This document shows positions 54,483 to 63,943 of a stretch of 64,000 bases of DNA, piece by piece. Position 1 is the stretch's first letter, and each line of letters opens with the position of its first letter. This DNA is from Crenobacter intestini (GTDB lineage: Bacteria > Pseudomonadota > Gammaproteobacteria > Burkholderiales > Chromobacteriaceae): NCBI RefSeq assembly GCF_004919095.1, contig NZ_STGJ01000012.1, forward strand, positions 1-64,000, given 5' to 3'. A model generated the notes under the pieces. That model searched no databases and was not told where the DNA came from. It saw nothing but the letters and a program-made list of their open reading frames with translations. Made by a program: the position numbers and the translations under genes.

Positions 54483-57400
54483 ATGACCGAACCGACACTG
54501 CCGTCCCCGGGGGACACCCCGACCACCGAACCCGCTGCCAGACCGCCCAAACGTGGGCGCTGGCGTATCGTCTTGCTCGCCTGCGCGGCCTTGCTCGCGT
54601 CGCTGGTGGGGTCACTTGCGTGGCTGACGGGCAGCGAAGCCGGCTTCGCGCGGCTGTGGCAGCTTGCCGCGCGCGCGAGCGGCGGCGCGCTGTCGGTAGC
54701 CCGCGTCGAGGGGACGCTGTGGCGCGGCTTCACGCTCGAGGATCTGCGCTGGCAAGAGCCGCTGCGCCGAATCGAATTGAGCCGCCTCACCCTTGTCTGG
54801 CAGCCGCGCGCGTTGTGGCAGGGCGAGCTCAAGGTCGACCGCCTGAGCCTGGGCAGCGTGCTGGTCGACGACCGCACGCCCGCGTCGGGCAAGCCTGCCC
54901 AAGCGCCGGCTTCGCTTGCGCTGCCGGTCGGCGTCGAGGTGGTGCGCTTCTCGGCCGACGCGGTGGTGCTCGCCGGGCCCCGCCTCACCTTCCAGCAGAT
55001 CGCGGGCAGCTACCGCTACCAGTCGGGTTTCCATACGGTCGCGCTCGAGCGTTTTGTCGCGCCGTGGGGAGAGGCGGCTGGTGCGCTCGCGCTTGGCGGC
55101 GCCGCGCCGTTCGTGCTGTCTGGCCGTGTCGACCTCAAGGGCGAACTCGAGGGGCACCCGGTACGCGCGCAAACCGACGTCGGCGGCACGCTGCTCGCGC
55201 CGACGCTCAAGGTGAACGCGGTTTCCAGCGGCGTGCTGATCGACATCGACGGGCGCTTCGCGCCGTTCGCGCCGGTGCTCTTTCGCAAGGTCGACGCGCT
55301 GTCGGTGCGCATGGCTGGTGTCGACCCGGCGCGGCTGATGCCCGGCGCACCCGCCGCGCGCATCTCGCTGGCGATCGAGGCCAAGCCGGAGGGGAACGGC
55401 TTGCAAGGCGGCGTCACGCTGCTCAATACCGACGCCGGTGCGGTGTCCGCAGGCAAGCTGCCGCTGAAGCTGGCGGTTGCCGCGTTCAGGGTGGACGACG
55501 ACACGCTCACGCTGTCGGACGCATTCGCCGACTTGGGAGCCGGCCGGCTGACCTTCGCCGGCGACTTCAACCCGCGCACCTTCGACCTCAAGGTCGGCGT
55601 CGACCAGCTCGCGCTCAAGGGCATCGAACCCGCTGCGCCGGCGCTGACCGTGTCGGGCAACGCGCGGCTGGCCGGCCCCAAGCTTGCGCCGACGCTTTCG
55701 CTCGCACTGGCTGCCGGCGGCAACCGTCTTACCGGCGAGGCGCTGTGGCAGCGCAGCGGCGCGGCCGCGCTTGACATCCGGACGCTCGCGCTTGTAGCCG
55801 GCGCGGGCCGCCTGTCGGCCGCCGGCCATCTGGGGCTCACCGGCGATCTGCCGCTCGCGCTCAAGGGCACGCTCGCCGCGTTCGACCCGGCCAGGGTGTC
55901 GCCAAGTTTTCCGGCCGGGCGCATCGACGGCAAGCTCGACGTCGACGCGCGGCTCGCCGACGGCAGCGCCGGGCGCTTCGCGTTTTCGCTCGCACCGAGC
56001 ACGCTGTCCGGCGCGCCGCTGTCCGGCTACGCGCGCGCGCGCTGGCAGGGCGTAAAGGTGGACGGGGTCGACGTGAGGCTAGCGCTCGGCGGCAACCGCC
56101 TCTCGGCATCCGGCGCGTGGGGCCGGGCTGGCGACCGACTCTCGCTCATGCTCGCCGCCGGCCAGCTCGAACTGCTGGGCCCGGCCTTTGGTGGCCGTGC
56201 CAACGCCGAGCTGCAGCTTGCCGGCACGCCGCGCGCGCCGCTGTTTACGCTGCGCGCCGACGCGGCAGGCCTGCGCCTGCCGGGCGAGGTATCGGTCGAG
56301 GCGCTCACCGCGCGCGGTGAGCTTGCCAGCGGCACCGGCACGCCGTTCGAACTCGCGCTGAAGGTCACCGGTGCGCGCGCCGGCGACGCCCGCGTCGAAA
56401 CCTTGACGCTCGCCGCCGCCGGCACGCGCGGCCGGCACACGCTGGCGCTCACAGGCAAGCTTGCGCTCGCCGAGCGGCCTTACGTGGTTGAGGCCAATCT
56501 GGCAGGCGGCCTGTCCGACGCCTACCGGTGGCAGGGGACGCTCTCGCGCCTGCTGCTGGACGGTACGCCGTCGCTCAGGCTGATGCAGCCGGTTGCGCTG
56601 ACGGCCGGCGCCGACGAAGTGCTGCTGGGGGGCGGGCGCTGGCAGGCGCTGGGCGCCGACTGGCGCCTGGGCAATAGCGGCTGGCGCCGGGCCGATGGCT
56701 GGTACAGCGCGGGCAGCGTGCGCGCGCTGGGTGCCGACGCCCTGCAACCTTTCGTCGACAAGCTGCCGGTGGCGACCGACCTGAGTATCGGCGGCGAATG
56801 GTCGCTGCGCGGGCAGGGTGCCCTGCCGCAGGGCAGCGTGCGCGTCGCGCGAGAGTCGGGCGACGTCACCCTGCCGCTGAAGGGCGGCGGCACGCGGCTA
56901 CTCGGCCTGTCGGCGCTGGAAGCGGCCTTGCGGCTGGAGGGCGAGCGCGCGCAGCTGACCGCGCGCGTGCAAAGCGCGCTTGGCAGCGCCTCGGGCGACG
57001 CAAACCTGCGCGCGCTGGGTGGCGCGTTCGGCGCGGCGTCCCCGCTGTCCGGGCGCGTGGCGCTCGCGCTGCCCGACCTTTCGCTCGCCCAACCCTGGCT
57101 CGCCATCGGCCAGCGGGTTGCGGGCAAGCTCGACGCGACGGTCAACCTGTCCGGCACGCTCGGCGAGCCGCAACTCTCCGGCCCGCTGCGCGCAGAGAAC
57201 CTCGCCTTCACCGACCGCCTGGCCGGCGTCGCCTTGCAGGACGGTACGCTCGACGCCGTATTTGCCGGGCGCACGCTGACGCTGCAGCGCCTGGCTTTCG
57301 GCCGCGACGACAGCGTGAGCGCCAGCGGCAGCGTCTCGCTCGCCGGCGCGCGGCCGACCGCCGACATCGCCGTGCGCTTCAACCGCTTCGTCGCGCTGTC

Positions 57401-58307
57401 CCGGCCCGGCATGCGGGTGGTCGTCTCCGGGCAGACCACGCTCGCGCTGGGCGAGGACGCGGTCAGTGTCGACGGGCAGATCAAGGTCGACCGCGCGCGG
57501 CTGGACTTCCCCAAGCTTGGCGCACCGGCACTCGGGCCGGACGTGGTGGTGGTCGGCCGGCCCAAGCGGGAGGACGGCGAGACGACGCTGCCCTTCGCGC
57601 TGAACGTCGGCATCGACCTGGGCGACAAGGTGCGCTTCTCGGGCAAGGGGCTGACCACCGGGCTGACCGGTCAGCTGCGGCTGGTCGCCAAGCCCGGTGC
57701 GCCGCTGTCGGTGTTCGGCGTGGTCAATACCGAAGAGGGCCGCTTCAAGGCGTACGGGCAGGACCTCGACATCGACAAGGGGCAGATCGTGTTCAACGGG
57801 CCGCCGGACAACCCGGGCCTCGCCATCCGCGCGCTGCGCCGCAACTCGCCGGTTGGCGCCGGCGTCGAGGTGAGCGGCTCGGTGCTCTACCCCAAGGTCG
57901 CGCTGATCAGCGACGAGCCGATGCCGGAGAAGGAGCGTTTCTCGTGGCTGGTGCTCGGCCGCGGCACCGGTAGCGGCGGTGGCGCTCAGGACAACGCGGC
58001 GCTCGCCGCGTCGGCTGGCAGCTTCCTCGCCGGCGCGCTCAACGACCAGATCGGCCTGTTTGACGATATCGGCCTCTCCAGCACCGAGGAGAAGACGTTG
58101 TCCAACGGCACGGTCAGCCCGGCCGAGCAGGTGGTGACGCTGGGGCGGCAGCTGACGCAGTCGCTCTACCTCGGCTACGAATACGGCATCACCAGCGCGT
58201 CACAGGCGGTCAAGGTCGTCTACCGGCTCTCCAAGGGCTGGTCGGTGCAGGCGAAGGCGGGCACCGCGGTCGACGTCGAGACCCGCTACACGGTGCGCTT
58301 CGACTGA
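54483..58307 (+). CDS. tamB: Translocation and assembly module protein TamB (AsmA/DUF490 family)
   Basis: TamB spans the periplasm from an inner-membrane anchor to TamA and is thought to form a long beta-taco groove for lipid transport or protein assembly. The 1274-aa product has a cytosolic N-terminus and one transmembrane helix (about 24-44, RIVLLACAALLASLVGSLAW). Very long repetitive beta-strand regions follow, then the C-terminal DUF490 domain (FGVVNTEEGRFKAYGQDLDI, DNPGLAIRALR and the terminal VQAKAGTAVDVETRYTVRFD). Length is typical. It is coupled to tamA. Confidence 0.93.
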   Translation: MTEPTLPSPGDTPTTEPAARPPKRGRWRIVLLACAALLASLVGSLAWLTGSEAGFARLWQLAARASGGALSVARVEGTLWRGFTLEDLRWQEPLRRIELSRLTLVWQPRALWQGELKVDRLSLGSVLVDDRTPASGKPAQAPASLALPVGVEVVRFSADAVVLAGPRLTFQQIAGSYRYQSGFHTVALERFVAPWGEAAGALALGGAAPFVLSGRVDLKGELEGHPVRAQTDVGGTLLAPTLKVNAVSSGVLIDIDGRFAPFAPVLFRKVDALSVRMAGVDPARLMPGAPAARISLAIEAKPEGNGLQGGVTLLNTDAGAVSAGKLPLKLAVAAFRVDDDTLTLSDAFADLGAGRLTFAGDFNPRTFDLKVGVDQLALKGIEPAAPALTVSGNARLAGPKLAPTLSLALAAGGNRLTGEALWQRSGAAALDIRTLALVAGAGRLSAAGHLGLTGDLPLALKGTLAAFDPARVSPSFPAGRIDGKLDVDARLADGSAGRFAFSLAPSTLSGAPLSGYARARWQGVKVDGVDVRLALGGNRLSASGAWGRAGDRLSLMLAAGQLELLGPAFGGRANAELQLAGTPRAPLFTLRADAAGLRLPGEVSVEALTARGELASGTGTPFELALKVTGARAGDARVETLTLAAAGTRGRHTLALTGKLALAERPYVVEANLAGGLSDAYRWQGTLSRLLLDGTPSLRLMQPVALTAGADEVLLGGGRWQALGADWRLGNSGWRRADGWYSAGSVRALGADALQPFVDKLPVATDLSIGGEWSLRGQGALPQGSVRVARESGDVTLPLKGGGTRLLGLSALEAALRLEGERAQLTARVQSALGSASGDANLRALGGAFGAASPLSGRVALALPDLSLAQPWLAIGQRVAGKLDATVNLSGTLGEPQLSGPLRAENLAFTDRLAGVALQDGTLDAVFAGRTLTLQRLAFGRDDSVSASGSVSLAGARPTADIAVRFNRFVALSRPGMRVVVSGQTTLALGEDAVSVDGQIKVDRARLDFPKLGAPALGPDVVVVGRPKREDGETTLPFALNVGIDLGDKVRFSGKGLTTGLTGQLRLVAKPGAPLSVFGVVNTEEGRFKAYGQDLDIDKGQIVFNGPPDNPGLAIRALRRNSPVGAGVEVSGSVLYPKVALISDEPMPEKERFSWLVLGRGTGSGGGAQDNAALAASAGSFLAGALNDQIGLFDDIGLSSTEEKTLSNGTVSPAEQVVTLGRQLTQSLYLGYEYGITSASQAVKVVYRLSKGWSVQAKAGTAVDVETRYTVRFD

Positions 58308-58323
58308 AGGGGGCGGGTTCTGC

Positions 58324-58329
58324 TACAAT
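58324..58329 (+). promoter_or_regulatory. -10 element of rnpB
   Basis: TACAAT in the context TGCTACAATCCGC lies 8 bp before the RNA start. The -35 (TTCGAC, 58299-58304) is weak and 19 bp away. Confidence 0.45.
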
Positions 58330-58337
58330 CCGCGGCG

Positions 58338-58787
58338 GAAAGTCGACCAGACAGTCGCCGCGTGCTTGCACGGGGAGGAAAGTCCGGGCTCCGCAGGGCA
58401 GGATGCCGGTTAACGACCGGGCGCCGTGAGGCGACGGAAAGTGGAACAGAGAGCTGAACCGCCGATGGCCGGGAGTCTCACCGCAAGGTGCGGCTCCGCC
58501 GCGACAGGCCAGGATACGCGCCCTTCAGGGCGTACGTCCTGCACCAGCGCTGGCTTGCCAGCACGCTGTCGCACGGCACAGGCAAGGGTGAAAAGGTGCG
58601 GTAAGAGCGCACCGCGGACGTGGCAACACGGACGGCAGGCTAAACCCCATCCGGAGCAAGACCAAATAGGGGTACATTGGCGTGGCCCGCGCTGTACCCG
58701 GGTAGGTTGCTTGAGCCTGTCGGCAACGGCAGGCCTAGAGGAATGACTGTCCAACGACAGAACCCGGCTTATCGGTCGACTTTCCAC
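58338..58787 (+). ncRNA. rnpB: RNase P RNA, bacterial class A
   Basis: The catalytic RNA that trims tRNA 5' ends. Conserved regions occur in order: GTCGACCAGACAGTCGCCGC, GGGGAGGAAAGTCCGGGCTCC, AACAGAGAGCTGAACCGCCGATGG (as adjacent blocks), GGTGAAAAGGTGCGGTAAGAGCGCACCG, GGAGCAAGACCAAATAGGGG, and near the 3' end GAATGACTGTCCAACGACAGAACCCGGCTTATCGG. The 5' GAAAGTCGAC pairs with the 3' GTCGACTTTC. Length of about 450 nt is longer than E. coli M1 (377), mainly through a larger P12-type arm. Ends are accurate to a few bases. Confidence 0.97.
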
Positions 58788-58873
58788 CTCCCGCCTTATG
58801 CACATCGCCTGATGTGGCGCGGCAAGCGCCCAAAAAACAGGCAGTTACCCCTCCCCCGCAGGTTTAAAAAGCA

Positions 58874-58879
58874 TTACAA
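58874..58879 (+). promoter_or_regulatory. -10 element of dusB-fis
   Basis: TACAAT at 58874-58879 sits 39 bp before the dusB ATG. It argues against the in-frame ATG at 58879 as the start. No good -35 is at 16-18 bp. Confidence 0.4.
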
Positions 58880-58917
58880 TGGCGCCCCTCGCACGCAGAC
58901 GCCACCCACCACACATC

Positions 58918-59937
58918 ATGCAGATCGGCCCGTACACGCTGAAGAACCGACTGATCGTCGCGCCCATGGCCGGCGTGACCGACCGTCCTTTCCGCGTGCT
59001 GTGCAAGGCGATGGGGGCGGGCATGGCGGTGTCCGAGATGATCACCTCGAACAAGACGCTGTGGCACAAGGCCAAGACGCTGCGCCGCGCCGACCATAGC
59101 GGCGAGACCGAGCCGGTCTCGGTGCAGATCGCCGGCGCCGACCCGGCCGAGATGGCCGAGGCCGCGCGCATGAACGTCGGGCAGGGCGCGCAGATCATCG
59201 ACATCAATATGGGCTGTCCGGCCAAGAAGGTGTGCAACGTCGCCGCCGGCTCCGCGCTGTTGCGCGACGAGGCGCTGGTCGGCCGCATCCTGGAAGCGGT
59301 GGTGCGCGCGGTCGACGTGCCGGTCACGCTGAAGACGCGCACCGGCTGGAGCCGCGACACGCGCAACGCGCTGACCGTCGCCCGCATCGCCGAGCAGTCG
59401 GGCATCGCCGCGCTCGCGCTGCACGGGCGCACCCGTGAGGACATGTACAACGGCGACGCCGAGTACGAGACCATCGCGGCGGTCAAGCAGGCCATTTCCA
59501 TCCCGGTGATTGCCAATGGCGACATCGACAGCCCCGAGAAGGCGCGCCACGTGCTGGATGTCACCGGCGCTGACGCGATCATGATCGGCCGCGCCGCGCA
59601 GGGGCGGCCGTGGATCTTCCGCGAGATCCAGCACTACCTCGACACCGGCGCGCTGTTGCCGGCGCCGCGGGTGGCCGAGATCCGCGCGCTCCTGCTCGCG
59701 CACCTGGACGAGTTGTACGCCTTCTACGGCGAGTACTCCGGCTGCCGCGTGGCGCGCAAGCATATCGCGTGGTACACCCGCGGCCTGTACGACGCCAACG
59801 CGTTCCGCCAGGCGATGTACCAGCTCGAGGAGACTGCCGGGCAGCGCCAGGCGGTCGCCGACTATTTCGATCTGCTCGCCGGGCGCTCCGAGCGCCTCGA
59901 CTACGCGGCGGCAGACCAGGCCCGGGACGCCGCCTAG
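58918..59937 (+). CDS. dusB: tRNA-dihydrouridine synthase B
   Basis: DusB reduces uridine to dihydrouridine in the D-loop of tRNA with FMN and NADPH. The 339-aa product has PMAGVTDRPFR (16-26), the catalytic cysteine C100 in DINMGCPAKKVC, TLKTRTGW, LHGRTR and NGDIDSPEKA. The ATG at 58918 (MQIGPYTLKNRLIVAPMAG) matches the family start and lies downstream of the likely -10. It is coupled with fis (46-bp gap), as in most proteobacteria. Confidence 0.95.
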   Translation: MQIGPYTLKNRLIVAPMAGVTDRPFRVLCKAMGAGMAVSEMITSNKTLWHKAKTLRRADHSGETEPVSVQIAGADPAEMAEAARMNVGQGAQIIDINMGCPAKKVCNVAAGSALLRDEALVGRILEAVVRAVDVPVTLKTRTGWSRDTRNALTVARIAEQSGIAALALHGRTREDMYNGDAEYETIAAVKQAISIPVIANGDIDSPEKARHVLDVTGADAIMIGRAAQGRPWIFREIQHYLDTGALLPAPRVAEIRALLLAHLDELYAFYGEYSGCRVARKHIAWYTRGLYDANAFRQAMYQLEETAGQRQAVADYFDLLAGRSERLDYAAADQARDAA

Positions 59938-59983
59938 GCGGCCCGGTTCACACGCAGCGACCTGAACAACAAGACAGCGAACC

Positions 59984-60220
59984 ATGCACGAGCACGATCA
60001 TATTTCCCGTTCCGTCAAACTGGCGATGGAGCAGTATTTCCGCGACTTGGACGGCGAGGCGCCGGCGGCGGTATACGAGATGGTGCTCGCGTGCGTCGAG
60101 AAGCCGCTGATCGAAGTCGTGCTCACGTATACGCAGGGCAACCAGACGCGGGCGGCGGAGGTGTTGGGGCTCAACCGCAACACCTTGCGCAAGAAGATGA
60201 AGACCTACGATTTGATTTGA
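59984..60220 (+). CDS. fis: Nucleoid-associated DNA-binding protein Fis
   Basis: Fis bends DNA and shapes the nucleoid and rRNA promoter activity. The 78-aa product lacks part of the N-terminal arm present in E. coli Fis (98 aa), as in other betaproteobacteria. It keeps the dimer helices and the C-terminal helix-turn-helix ([20 protein letters not shown], about 52-71). It is the second gene of dusB-fis and is closed by a strong terminator. Confidence 0.93.
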   Translation: MHEHDHISRSVKLAMEQYFRDLDGEAPAAVYEMVLACVEKPLIEVVLTYTQGNQTRAAEVLGLNRNTLRKKMKTYDLI

Positions 60221-60224
60221 AGAT

Positions 60225-60259
60225 AAACGGCCAATCCACAGCGGACTGGCCGTTTTTTT
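60225..60259 (+). terminator. Terminator of dusB-fis
   Basis: AAACGGCCA (60225-60233) pairs with TGGCCGTTT (60247-60255), extended inward by TCC/GGA across one mismatch, followed by a T run to 60259. Confidence 0.85.
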
Positions 60260-60285
60260 GTGCAAGTACTAAAGGGAAGAAGCAG

Positions 60286-61863
60286 ATGACCAAGATCGAA
60301 CGTGCGCTGATCAGCGTATCCGACAAGACCGGTGTTCTCGAGTTTGCCCGCGCGCTGGCCGCGCAGGGCGTCGAGATCCTCTCGACAGGGGGGACCGCCA
60401 AGCTGTTGGCGGACAACGCGGTGCCGGTGATCGAGGTCTCCGACTACACCGGTTTCCCCGAGATGCTCGACGGCCGCGTGAAGACGCTGCACCCGAAGGT
60501 GCACGGCGGCATCCTCGGCCGCCGCGACCTGCCCGAGCATGTCGCCAAGATGGCCGAGCATGAGATCGGCAACATCGACCTCGTCTGCGTGAACCTGTAC
60601 CCGTTCGCCGCGACCATCGCGCGTGACGGCTGCACCATCGAGGACGCGATCGAGAACATCGATATCGGCGGCCCGACCATGGTGCGCTCCGCCGCCAAGA
60701 ACTGGGCGCACGTGGCCATCGTCACCGACGCCGCCGACTACGCGGCGCTGGCCGAAGAGCTGGCCGCCAACGGCGGCAAGCTCGCCAAGAAGACCCGCTT
60801 CGAGCTGGCCAAGAAGGCGTTCACCCACACCGCCGCCTACGACGGCGCGATCTCCAACTACCTGACCAGCCTCGCGCCCGACGCGCTGGAAGGCACGCCG
60901 GACCGCGTCGCCTTCCCGAACCGCCTGAACGCGCAGTGGGTGAAGGTGCAGGACATGCGCTACGGCGAGAACCCGCACCAGGCGGCCGCCTTCTACCGCG
61001 ACCTCGAGCCGGCGGCAGGTTCCATCGCGAATTACCGTCAGCTGCAGGGCAAGGAACTGTCGTACAACAACATCGCCGACAGCGACGCGGCGTGGGAAGC
61101 GGTGAAGACCTTCGACGCGCCGGCCTGCGTGATCGTCAAGCACGCCAACCCGTGCGGCGTCGCCGTCGCCGCCGATACACTGACCGCGTACCGCCTGGCG
61201 TTCGCGACCGACACCACCAGCGCCTTCGGCGGCATCATCGCCTTCAACCGCCCGGTCGACGCGGCTACCGTCGAGGCGGTCACCGGCCAGTTCCTCGAAG
61301 TGCTGATCGCGCCGGCGTTCACCGACGAAGCCAAGGCCATCATCGCCGCCAAGAAGAACGTGCGCGTGCTGGAGATCCCGCTGGAAGCGGGCGCCAACGC
61401 CTACGAGCTCAAGCGCGTCGGCGGCGGCGTGCTGGTGCAGACGCCGGACATCCGCAACGTCGGCCTGGACGAGCTGCGCGTGGTCACCAAGCGTGCGCCG
61501 ACCGCGCAGGAGATGCAGGACCTGTTGTTCGCGTGGCGCGTCGCCAAGTACGTGAAGTCCAACGCCATCGTGTTCTGCGCGAATGGCCAGACCGCCGGCA
61601 TCGGCGCCGGCCAGATGAGCCGCGTCGACTCGACCCGCATCGCCGCGCGCAAGGCGGCTGACGCCGGCCTGTCGCTGCAGAACGCGGTCGCCGCGTCCGA
61701 CGCGTTCTTCCCGTTCCGCGACGGCATCGACGTGATCGCCGAGCAGGGCATCAAGGCCATCATCCAGCCGGGCGGCTCGATGCGCGACGAGGAAGTGTTC
61801 GCCGCCGCCGACGAGCACGGCATCGCCATGGTGCTCACCGGTGTGCGCCACTTCCGCCACTAA
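60286..61863 (+). CDS. purH: Bifunctional AICAR formyltransferase / IMP cyclohydrolase
   Basis: PurH performs the last two steps of IMP synthesis. The 525-aa product has the cyclohydrolase domain (ISVSDKTG near 10, [10 protein letters not shown] near 66, [18 protein letters not shown] near 124) and the transformylase domain (KHANPCGVA near 285 with the catalytic Lys-His, [12 protein letters not shown], and the end [20 protein letters not shown]). AAGGGAAGAAG precedes the ATG. It is followed by an inverted-repeat element and purD. Confidence 0.97.
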   Translation: MTKIERALISVSDKTGVLEFARALAAQGVEILSTGGTAKLLADNAVPVIEVSDYTGFPEMLDGRVKTLHPKVHGGILGRRDLPEHVAKMAEHEIGNIDLVCVNLYPFAATIARDGCTIEDAIENIDIGGPTMVRSAAKNWAHVAIVTDAADYAALAEELAANGGKLAKKTRFELAKKAFTHTAAYDGAISNYLTSLAPDALEGTPDRVAFPNRLNAQWVKVQDMRYGENPHQAAAFYRDLEPAAGSIANYRQLQGKELSYNNIADSDAAWEAVKTFDAPACVIVKHANPCGVAVAADTLTAYRLAFATDTTSAFGGIIAFNRPVDAATVEAVTGQFLEVLIAPAFTDEAKAIIAAKKNVRVLEIPLEAGANAYELKRVGGGVLVQTPDIRNVGLDELRVVTKRAPTAQEMQDLLFAWRVAKYVKSNAIVFCANGQTAGIGAGQMSRVDSTRIAARKAADAGLSLQNAVAASDAFFPFRDGIDVIAEQGIKAIIQPGGSMRDEEVFAAADEHGIAMVLTGVRHFRH

Positions 61864-61869
61864 GAGGGG

Positions 61870-61978
61870 GTAGGGTGGGTTAGGCGGCGAAGCCGCCGTA
61901 ACCCACCTGGCCCGGCGATCTGTTAATGGAGGCAGGTCGCGGGTGGTGGGTTACGGCCTGCGGCCTAACCCACCCTAC
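61870..61978. repeat. Bipartite inverted-repeat (REP/BIME-like) element between purH and purD
   Basis: The 109-bp element is bounded by a perfect 15-bp inverted repeat: GTAGGGTGGGTTAGG (61870-61884) and CCTAACCCACCCTAC (61964-61978). Each end is itself a hairpin unit. The left pairs GGTGGGTTAGGCGGC with GCCGCCGTAACCCACC; the right pairs GGTGGGTTACGGCC with GGCCTAACCCACC. The GGGTGGGTTA...TAACCCACC core is a widely scattered intergenic repeat in proteobacteria (from memory). No second copy was seen in the window. Confidence 0.85.
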
Positions 61979-62014
61979 GTCGCCGCTCAAGAATTCAGCA
62001 TACGGAAGCTTCAA

Positions 62015-63286
62015 ATGAACATCCTCGTCATCGGTTCCGGCGGGCGCGAACACGCGCTCGCCTGGCGTATCGCGCAGTCGCCGCGCGTCGCCAAAGTCTT
62101 CGTCGCGCCGGGCAACGCCGGCACCGCGCTGGACGCGCGGCTGACCAACGTCGCGATCACCGACATCGCCGAACTGGCCGCCTTCGCCAGGGAAAACGAC
62201 GTCGCGCTGACCGTGGTCGGCCCCGAGGCGCCGCTGGCCGCCGGCGTGGTCGACGCCTTCCGCGCCGCCGGCCTGCGCATCTTCGGGCCGACGCAGTACT
62301 GCGCGCAGCTGGAGAGCTCGAAAGACTTCGCCAAGGCCTTCATGCAGCGCCACGGCATCCCGACCGCCGGCTACCAGACCTTCACCGACGCCGCAGAGGC
62401 TCGCGACTATGTGACGGCCAAGGGCGCGCCGATCGTGATCAAGGCCGACGGCCTCGCCGCCGGCAAGGGCGTGGTGGTCGCGATGACGCTTTCTGAGGCG
62501 CATGCCGCGATCGACGACATGCTGCTGGGCAACAAGATGGGGGACGCTGGCGCGCGCGTGGTGATCGAGGACTTCCTCGAAGGCGAGGAGGCGAGCTTTA
62601 TCGTGATGGTCGACGGCGAGCATGTGCTGCCGATGGCGACCAGCCAGGACCACAAGCGCCTGTTGGATGGAGATAAGGGCCCGAACACCGGCGGCATGGG
62701 CGCGTACAGCCCGGCGCCGGTGGTGACGCCCGAGGTGCACGAGCGTGCGATGCGCGAGATCATCCTGCCGACGGTGGCCGGCATGAAGAAGGACGGCTAC
62801 GCGTACACCGGCTTTTTGTACGCCGGGCTGATGATAGACAAGCAGGGCCAGCCGTACACCATCGAGTTCAACTGCCGTTTCGGCGACCCGGAAACCCAGC
62901 CGATCATGGCGCGCATGCAGTCTGACTTCACCGAGCTGTTGGACGCCGGCGTCGACGGTAAGCTCGACCAGGTAGAAGCGAAGTGGGACAGCCGCGTCGC
63001 GCTGGGCGTGGTGCTGGCCGCCGCCGGTTACCCGGACGCGCCGCAGAAGGGCGCCGTGATCAGCGGCATCCCGGCGGAGACGGCCGACGGCATGGTGTTC
63101 CACGCCGGCACGGCTGAGGACGCGGAAGGGCGCGCGGTGGTGTCCGGCGGCCGCGTGCTGTGCGCGGTGGGCTTGGGCGATACCGTCGCCGACGCGCAGG
63201 CGCGCGCCTATCAGGTGGCCGACCAGGTTGCCTTCGACGGCTGCCAGCTGCGCCGCGACATCGGCTACCGCGCGATCGGCCGCTAA
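62015..63286 (+). CDS. purD: Phosphoribosylamine--glycine ligase
   Basis: PurD (GARS) joins phosphoribosylamine and glycine with ATP, the second step of purine synthesis. The 423-aa ATP-grasp protein has GSGGREHALAW (7-17), the ATP-grasp segment IKADGLAAGKGVVVA, SQDHKRLLDGDKGPNTGGMGAYSP (adjacent blocks) and FNCRFGDPETQ near 290. The ATG at 62015 gives the standard N-terminus MNILVIGSGGREHA. It is separated from purH by the repeat element but likely co-expressed. Confidence 0.97.
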   Translation: MNILVIGSGGREHALAWRIAQSPRVAKVFVAPGNAGTALDARLTNVAITDIAELAAFARENDVALTVVGPEAPLAAGVVDAFRAAGLRIFGPTQYCAQLESSKDFAKAFMQRHGIPTAGYQTFTDAAEARDYVTAKGAPIVIKADGLAAGKGVVVAMTLSEAHAAIDDMLLGNKMGDAGARVVIEDFLEGEEASFIVMVDGEHVLPMATSQDHKRLLDGDKGPNTGGMGAYSPAPVVTPEVHERAMREIILPTVAGMKKDGYAYTGFLYAGLMIDKQGQPYTIEFNCRFGDPETQPIMARMQSDFTELLDAGVDGKLDQVEAKWDSRVALGVVLAAAGYPDAPQKGAVISGIPAETADGMVFHAGTAEDAEGRAVVSGGRVLCAVGLGDTVADAQARAYQVADQVAFDGCQLRRDIGYRAIGR

Positions 63287-63332
63287 GCGCTGCATTGCAA
63301 CGCGGCGGCTGCCAAGCCGGGCCGCCGGTTGC

Positions 63333-63338
63333 TACAAT
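63333..63338 (+). promoter_or_regulatory. -10 element of tsaC
   Basis: TACAAT within TTGCTACAATG lies 26 bp before the TTG start at 63365. The -35 is not clear. Confidence 0.4.
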
Positions 63339-63364
63339 GTCGCCTTCATCCCGAGGGCGACCGT

Positions 63365-63928
63365 TTGCCGACCAGAAAGCTACCCAGCGCCGCGCTGCTT
63401 GCGCGGGCCCGTGCCGTCTACCGTGGCGGCGGCGTGCTCGCGTACGCGACCGAGTCCTGCTTCGGGCTGGGGTGCGACCCGCTGAACGCGCGGGCGCTGC
63501 GCCGGGTGATCGCGCTCAAGGGGCGGCCCAACCACAAGGGGCTGATCGTCGTCGGCGCGAGCCTGGAACAGCTCGCGCCGCTGATCCGGCCCCTGAGCGT
63601 GGCCGAGCGCGCCACCGTCGCGCGCTACTGGCCCGGGCCGACCACCTTCCTGATCCCCGCCTCGCGCAAGGTGCTGCCGCTGTTGCGCGGCCGCCACCGC
63701 AAGATCGCGGTGCGGGTCACCGCGCACCGGGAGACCGCCAGCCTGTGCCACGTGCTGGGTCCGCTGGTGTCGACCTCAGCCAACCGCGCCGGTCAGCGTG
63801 CACTCAGAAGCGCCGCGGCCTGCCGTCACGCGTTCGGCGCGCAGGTGCTGACGCTGCCCGGCCGCGTCGGCCGCCGGCGCAAACCCTCGACCATCATCGA
63901 CCTCGAAAGCGGCCGCGTGCTGCGTTAA
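63365..63928 (+). CDS. tsaC: Threonylcarbamoyl-AMP synthase (TsaC/YrdC)
   Basis: The enzyme makes threonylcarbamoyl-AMP for t6A37 modification of ANN-decoding tRNAs. The 187-aa protein has ARARAVYRGGGVLAYATES near the start, KGRPNHKGLIVV (the KxRxxxK-type substrate site), WPGPTTFLIP, IAVRVTAH and STSANRAGQ. It is the short YrdC form without the Sua5 C-terminal domain. The TTG start has GAGGG 9-10 nt upstream and lies after the likely -10; the ORF reaches back to 63329, which would include the promoter. Confidence 0.92.
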   Translation: MPTRKLPSAALLARARAVYRGGGVLAYATESCFGLGCDPLNARALRRVIALKGRPNHKGLIVVGASLEQLAPLIRPLSVAERATVARYWPGPTTFLIPASRKVLPLLRGRHRKIAVRVTAHRETASLCHVLGPLVSTSANRAGQRALRSAAACRHAFGAQVLTLPGRVGRRRKPSTIIDLESGRVLR

Positions 63929-63943
63929 GACCAAGGAAACCCC

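Noticed and set aside
58879-58917. Upstream ATG giving dusB 13 more residues
   Set aside because: It lies at the likely -10 hexamer, before the expected transcription start, and the added residues do not match the family.
61864-62014. CRISPR-like or tRNA structure between purH and purD
   Set aside because: It is a pair of inverted hairpins with no regular direct repeats or spacers and no tRNA fold.
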